Origin: UBA2705 sp963977105
Lineage (GTDB): Bacteria > Pseudomonadota > Alphaproteobacteria > Micavibrionales > Micavibrionaceae
Assembly (NCBI GenBank): GCA_963977105.1
Contig: CAXBNI010000002.1
Location: 124,001 to 188,000, forward strand
DNA length: 64,000 nucleotides
Direction of reading: 5' to 3'
Below the pieces are notes generated by a model that did not search any database, was not told the origin of the DNA, and worked only from the letters and a program-made list of their open reading frames with translations. A program made the position numbers and the translations under genes. Shown here in pieces: positions 62,352 to 64,000 of the stretch. Position 1 is the first letter of the stretch. Each line of letters begins with the position of its first letter.

Positions 62352-63158
62352 ATGGGAAAAGCAACAAATTACACATCAAGACAGCCCGATGAAAAAGGTT
62401 ATATTGAGTGGAGCGACGATGAAAACGCCATATGGGGCGAACTTGTCGCGCGCCAGATGCAATGCATTCAAGGCAAAGCCTGTGATGAATATTTGCAAGG
62501 GCTAAAGACACTTAACTTCCCCGCAGACCGTATTCCACAAATCCCTGAAGTGAACGCCATATTGCACGCAGAAACGGGATGGGAACTGGCCCCCGTGCCT
62601 GCGTTAATCAACTTTGATAAATTCTTCGCCCTTTTGGCGGCTAAAAAATTTCCCGTTGCAACATTCATTCGCAGCCGTGAAGAGTTTGATTATTTACAAG
62701 AGCCTGATATTTTTCATGAAGTCTTTGGCCATTGCGCCATGCTAACCAACCCTGATTTCGCGGCATTCACCCACGCCTATGGCAAACTTGGCCTCAAGGC
62801 CAATAAAAAAGACCGTGTCTGGCTCGCAAGGCTGTATTGGTTTACGGTTGAATTTGGCCTGATGCAAACAAAAGACGGGCTACGCATTTATGGCGGCGGC
62901 ATATTATCATCCCCCGCGGAAACGGAATACGCCTTTGCATCCAGCACGCCGGAACGTAAGCCGCTTGATGTGATTGATGTGCTACGCACGCCATACCGCA
63001 TTGATATTATGCAGCCTGTTTATTTTACAATTAACGGCATACACGACCTTTATAACATCGCACAAATGGATATAATGGACAAAGTCCGTGAGGCACAAGA
63101 AAAAGGCTTACATGCCCCCCAATATCCATCCAAAGATGATAGCCAAAAGTTAGCGTAA
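62352..63158 (+). CDS. phhA: Phenylalanine 4-monooxygenase
   Basis: Hydroxylates phenylalanine to tyrosine with tetrahydropterin. Iron ligands H122 and H127 in DIFHEVFGHCAML and E167 in YWFTVEFGL; other hallmarks are the GGGILSSPAETEYAF segment. 268 residues, bacterial length without a regulatory domain. AGGGTAGGATA precedes the ATG. Follows maiA by 28 bases. Confidence 0.95.
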   Translation: MGKATNYTSRQPDEKGYIEWSDDENAIWGELVARQMQCIQGKACDEYLQGLKTLNFPADRIPQIPEVNAILHAETGWELAPVPALINFDKFFALLAAKKFPVATFIRSREEFDYLQEPDIFHEVFGHCAMLTNPDFAAFTHAYGKLGLKANKKDRVWLARLYWFTVEFGLMQTKDGLRIYGGGILSSPAETEYAFASSTPERKPLDVIDVLRTPYRIDIMQPVYFTINGIHDLYNIAQMDIMDKVREAQEKGLHAPQYPSKDDSQKLA

Positions 63159-63203
63159 AAAAATACTTATATATAAATACTTACCAAAAACGGAGAAACG
63201 AAA

Positions 63204-63548
63204 ATGTCTGCACTTGAAAAAGAAAAATGCGTCCCTTGTTCAGGCGGCGCAACGCCTGCCACCAATGAAGAAATCAAAGAAATGGCGAAGGACATTCCTG
63301 AATGGCAAGTCTATGACACAGACGGCATTGATATGTTAGAGCGCGTTTACAAATTCAAAAACTGGAAAAAAGCACAAGCCTTTGTCGAGCGCATTGGCGC
63401 ACTTGCCGAAGACGAACAGCACCACCCCGCTATCTTGCTTGAATGGGGTAAAGTCAAAATCACATGGTGGACACACGCCATAAGTGGCCTGCACAAAAAT
63501 GACTTTATCTGCGCCGCAAAAACTGATGAAATATTTAATGATGCATAA
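63204..63548 (+). CDS. phhB: 4a-hydroxytetrahydrobiopterin dehydratase
   Basis: Recycles the pterin cofactor of PhhA. The PCD signature is DEQHHPAILLEWGKVKITWWTHAISGLHKNDF, containing the catalytic histidines. The first ten residues (EKEKCVPCSGG) match those of many bacterial PCDs. AACGGAGAAACGAAA precedes the ATG. Last gene of the operon, followed by a strong terminator. Confidence 0.95.
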   Translation: MSALEKEKCVPCSGGATPATNEEIKEMAKDIPEWQVYDTDGIDMLERVYKFKNWKKAQAFVERIGALAEDEQHHPAILLEWGKVKITWWTHAISGLHKNDFICAAKTDEIFNDA

Positions 63549-63550
63549 AC

Positions 63551-63580
63551 AAAAAAGCGGCTCAAAAAGCCGCTTTTTTT
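63551..63580 (+). terminator. Terminator after phhB
   Basis: A perfect 12-base stem (63551-63562 with 63568-63579: AAAAAAGCGGCT and its complement) and five-base loop, T-run. May serve the convergent gene too. Confidence 0.8.
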
Positions 63581-63604
63581 TATTCTTAAAGCTAATTATG
63601 TCTC

Positions 63605-63880
63605 TTAAAAGCGATTAGCCATCGTCACATAAGCGCCGCTTTTTACTTGCGGGGACTTATCTTCACATTTATTCCAAGAATTAACGCTATAGGCGGCCAT
63701 TCTAGCATCTAAGCTGTCTACCACTATTGGCGTGTCGAATTTTTCACCATATCCATCTTTCAACATTGAAACAAAACAATTGCGTGACATAACCTGATTT
63801 TTAGGGCGCATTGTAACCCCTTCGCGTGCCACAAGAAGCTCTGTTTCTGCCATGAACTTTGTATATTCAGATTTTTTCAT
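63605..63880 (-). CDS. Hypothetical protein (91 aa), possibly longer
   Basis: ATG at 63880 with AAGG about eight bases upstream gives a 91-residue protein with two cysteines and no recognised family (KKSEYTKFMAETELLVAREG; MLKDGYGEKFDTPIVVDSL). The same frame stays open to the window edge without a stop, with protein-like sequence (AENLFINAAVKPASLLKG), so a longer gene running off the window cannot be excluded. Convergent with phhB. Confidence 0.5.
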   Translation of the reverse strand: MKKSEYTKFMAETELLVAREGVTMRPKNQVMSRNCFVSMLKDGYGEKFDTPIVVDSLDARMAAYSVNSWNKCEDKSPQVKSGAYVTMANRF

Positions 63881-64000
63881 AAAAATGCCTTTTAATAAAC
63901 TCGCGGGTTTAACTGCCGCGTTAATAAATAAATTCTCGGCAAAGCTGAAATTCGCTGCATATTCCGTATTACGCAAATCCATAACTTCGCCAAGATTGAC

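Overview
The window looks like a chromosomal stretch of an alphaproteobacterium with moderate-to-low GC (by eye, mid 40s; not computed). Pointers are a Tad/Cpa pilus locus with a CtrA-type TTAA-N7-TTAA box before its pilin gene, a ctaB gene followed by a CoxF-like small ORF, an OxyR/AhpC/AhpD module, a SapC-family protein, and Pal and CpoB (Tol-Pal) genes. The order or family cannot be fixed from the sequence. I saw no rRNA, tRNA, CRISPR array, insertion sequence or prophage, and no gene-free gap longer than about 300 bases.

Layout. 1-6.3 kb: the 3' end of RNase D, then a minus-strand run gmd > fcl > manC (GDP-mannose to GDP-L-fucose) > CtlX-like hydrolase > ROK sugar kinase > HAD phosphatase. 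6.4-8.2 kb: a tiny lipoprotein, a Pmp3/YqaE-like peptide, a hypothetical protein and a fatty acid hydroxylase-type membrane enzyme. 8.3-13.8 kb: purA, a divergent clpA-like gene and glmM, all minus. 13.9-19.3 kb: a tail-anchored pseudokinase, a multi-pass partner and three TadE/TadG-type minor pilin genes. 19.3-28.5 kb: envelope and housekeeping genes: an LpoA-like lipoprotein divergent from rsmI-yraN-BON lipoprotein (echoing the E. coli lpoA/rsmI/yraN/dolP neighbourhood), SirB1-like, pal, cpoB, tilS and ftsH.

28.5-44 kb is more accessory: a hypothetical gene with unusual inverted repeats in its leader, a RimK-like ligase, a DUF2946/His-Met-rich outer membrane pair, a tandem pair of small membrane proteins of which one is frameshifted, divergent oxyR/ahpC with ahpD, gloA and msrB (oxidative and aldehyde stress), a GH63-like glycosidase, ctaB with two overlapping small genes, a degenerate hybrid histidine kinase, a Cys-repeat secreted protein, an HTH/coiled-coil protein and SapC.

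44-55 kb: UDP-glucose dehydrogenase, then the core Tad machine cpaA-cpaB-cpaC-cpaD-cpaE-cpaF-tadB-tadC, with the Flp pilin last behind its own putative CtrA-controlled promoter; the TadE/G genes lie about 26 kb away. 55-64 kb: cysQ, a TetR regulator with two copies of a TAAAC-N6-GTTTA operator, ALDH7 and a Leu/Phe dehydrogenase on the minus strand, then a plus-strand phenylalanine/tyrosine catabolic operon hppD-fahA-maiA-phhA-phhB. Homogentisate dioxygenase and a tyrosine aminotransferase are not in the window. Several start codons were moved from the longest reading frame to a downstream codon with a good Shine-Dalgarno sequence; each case is noted.
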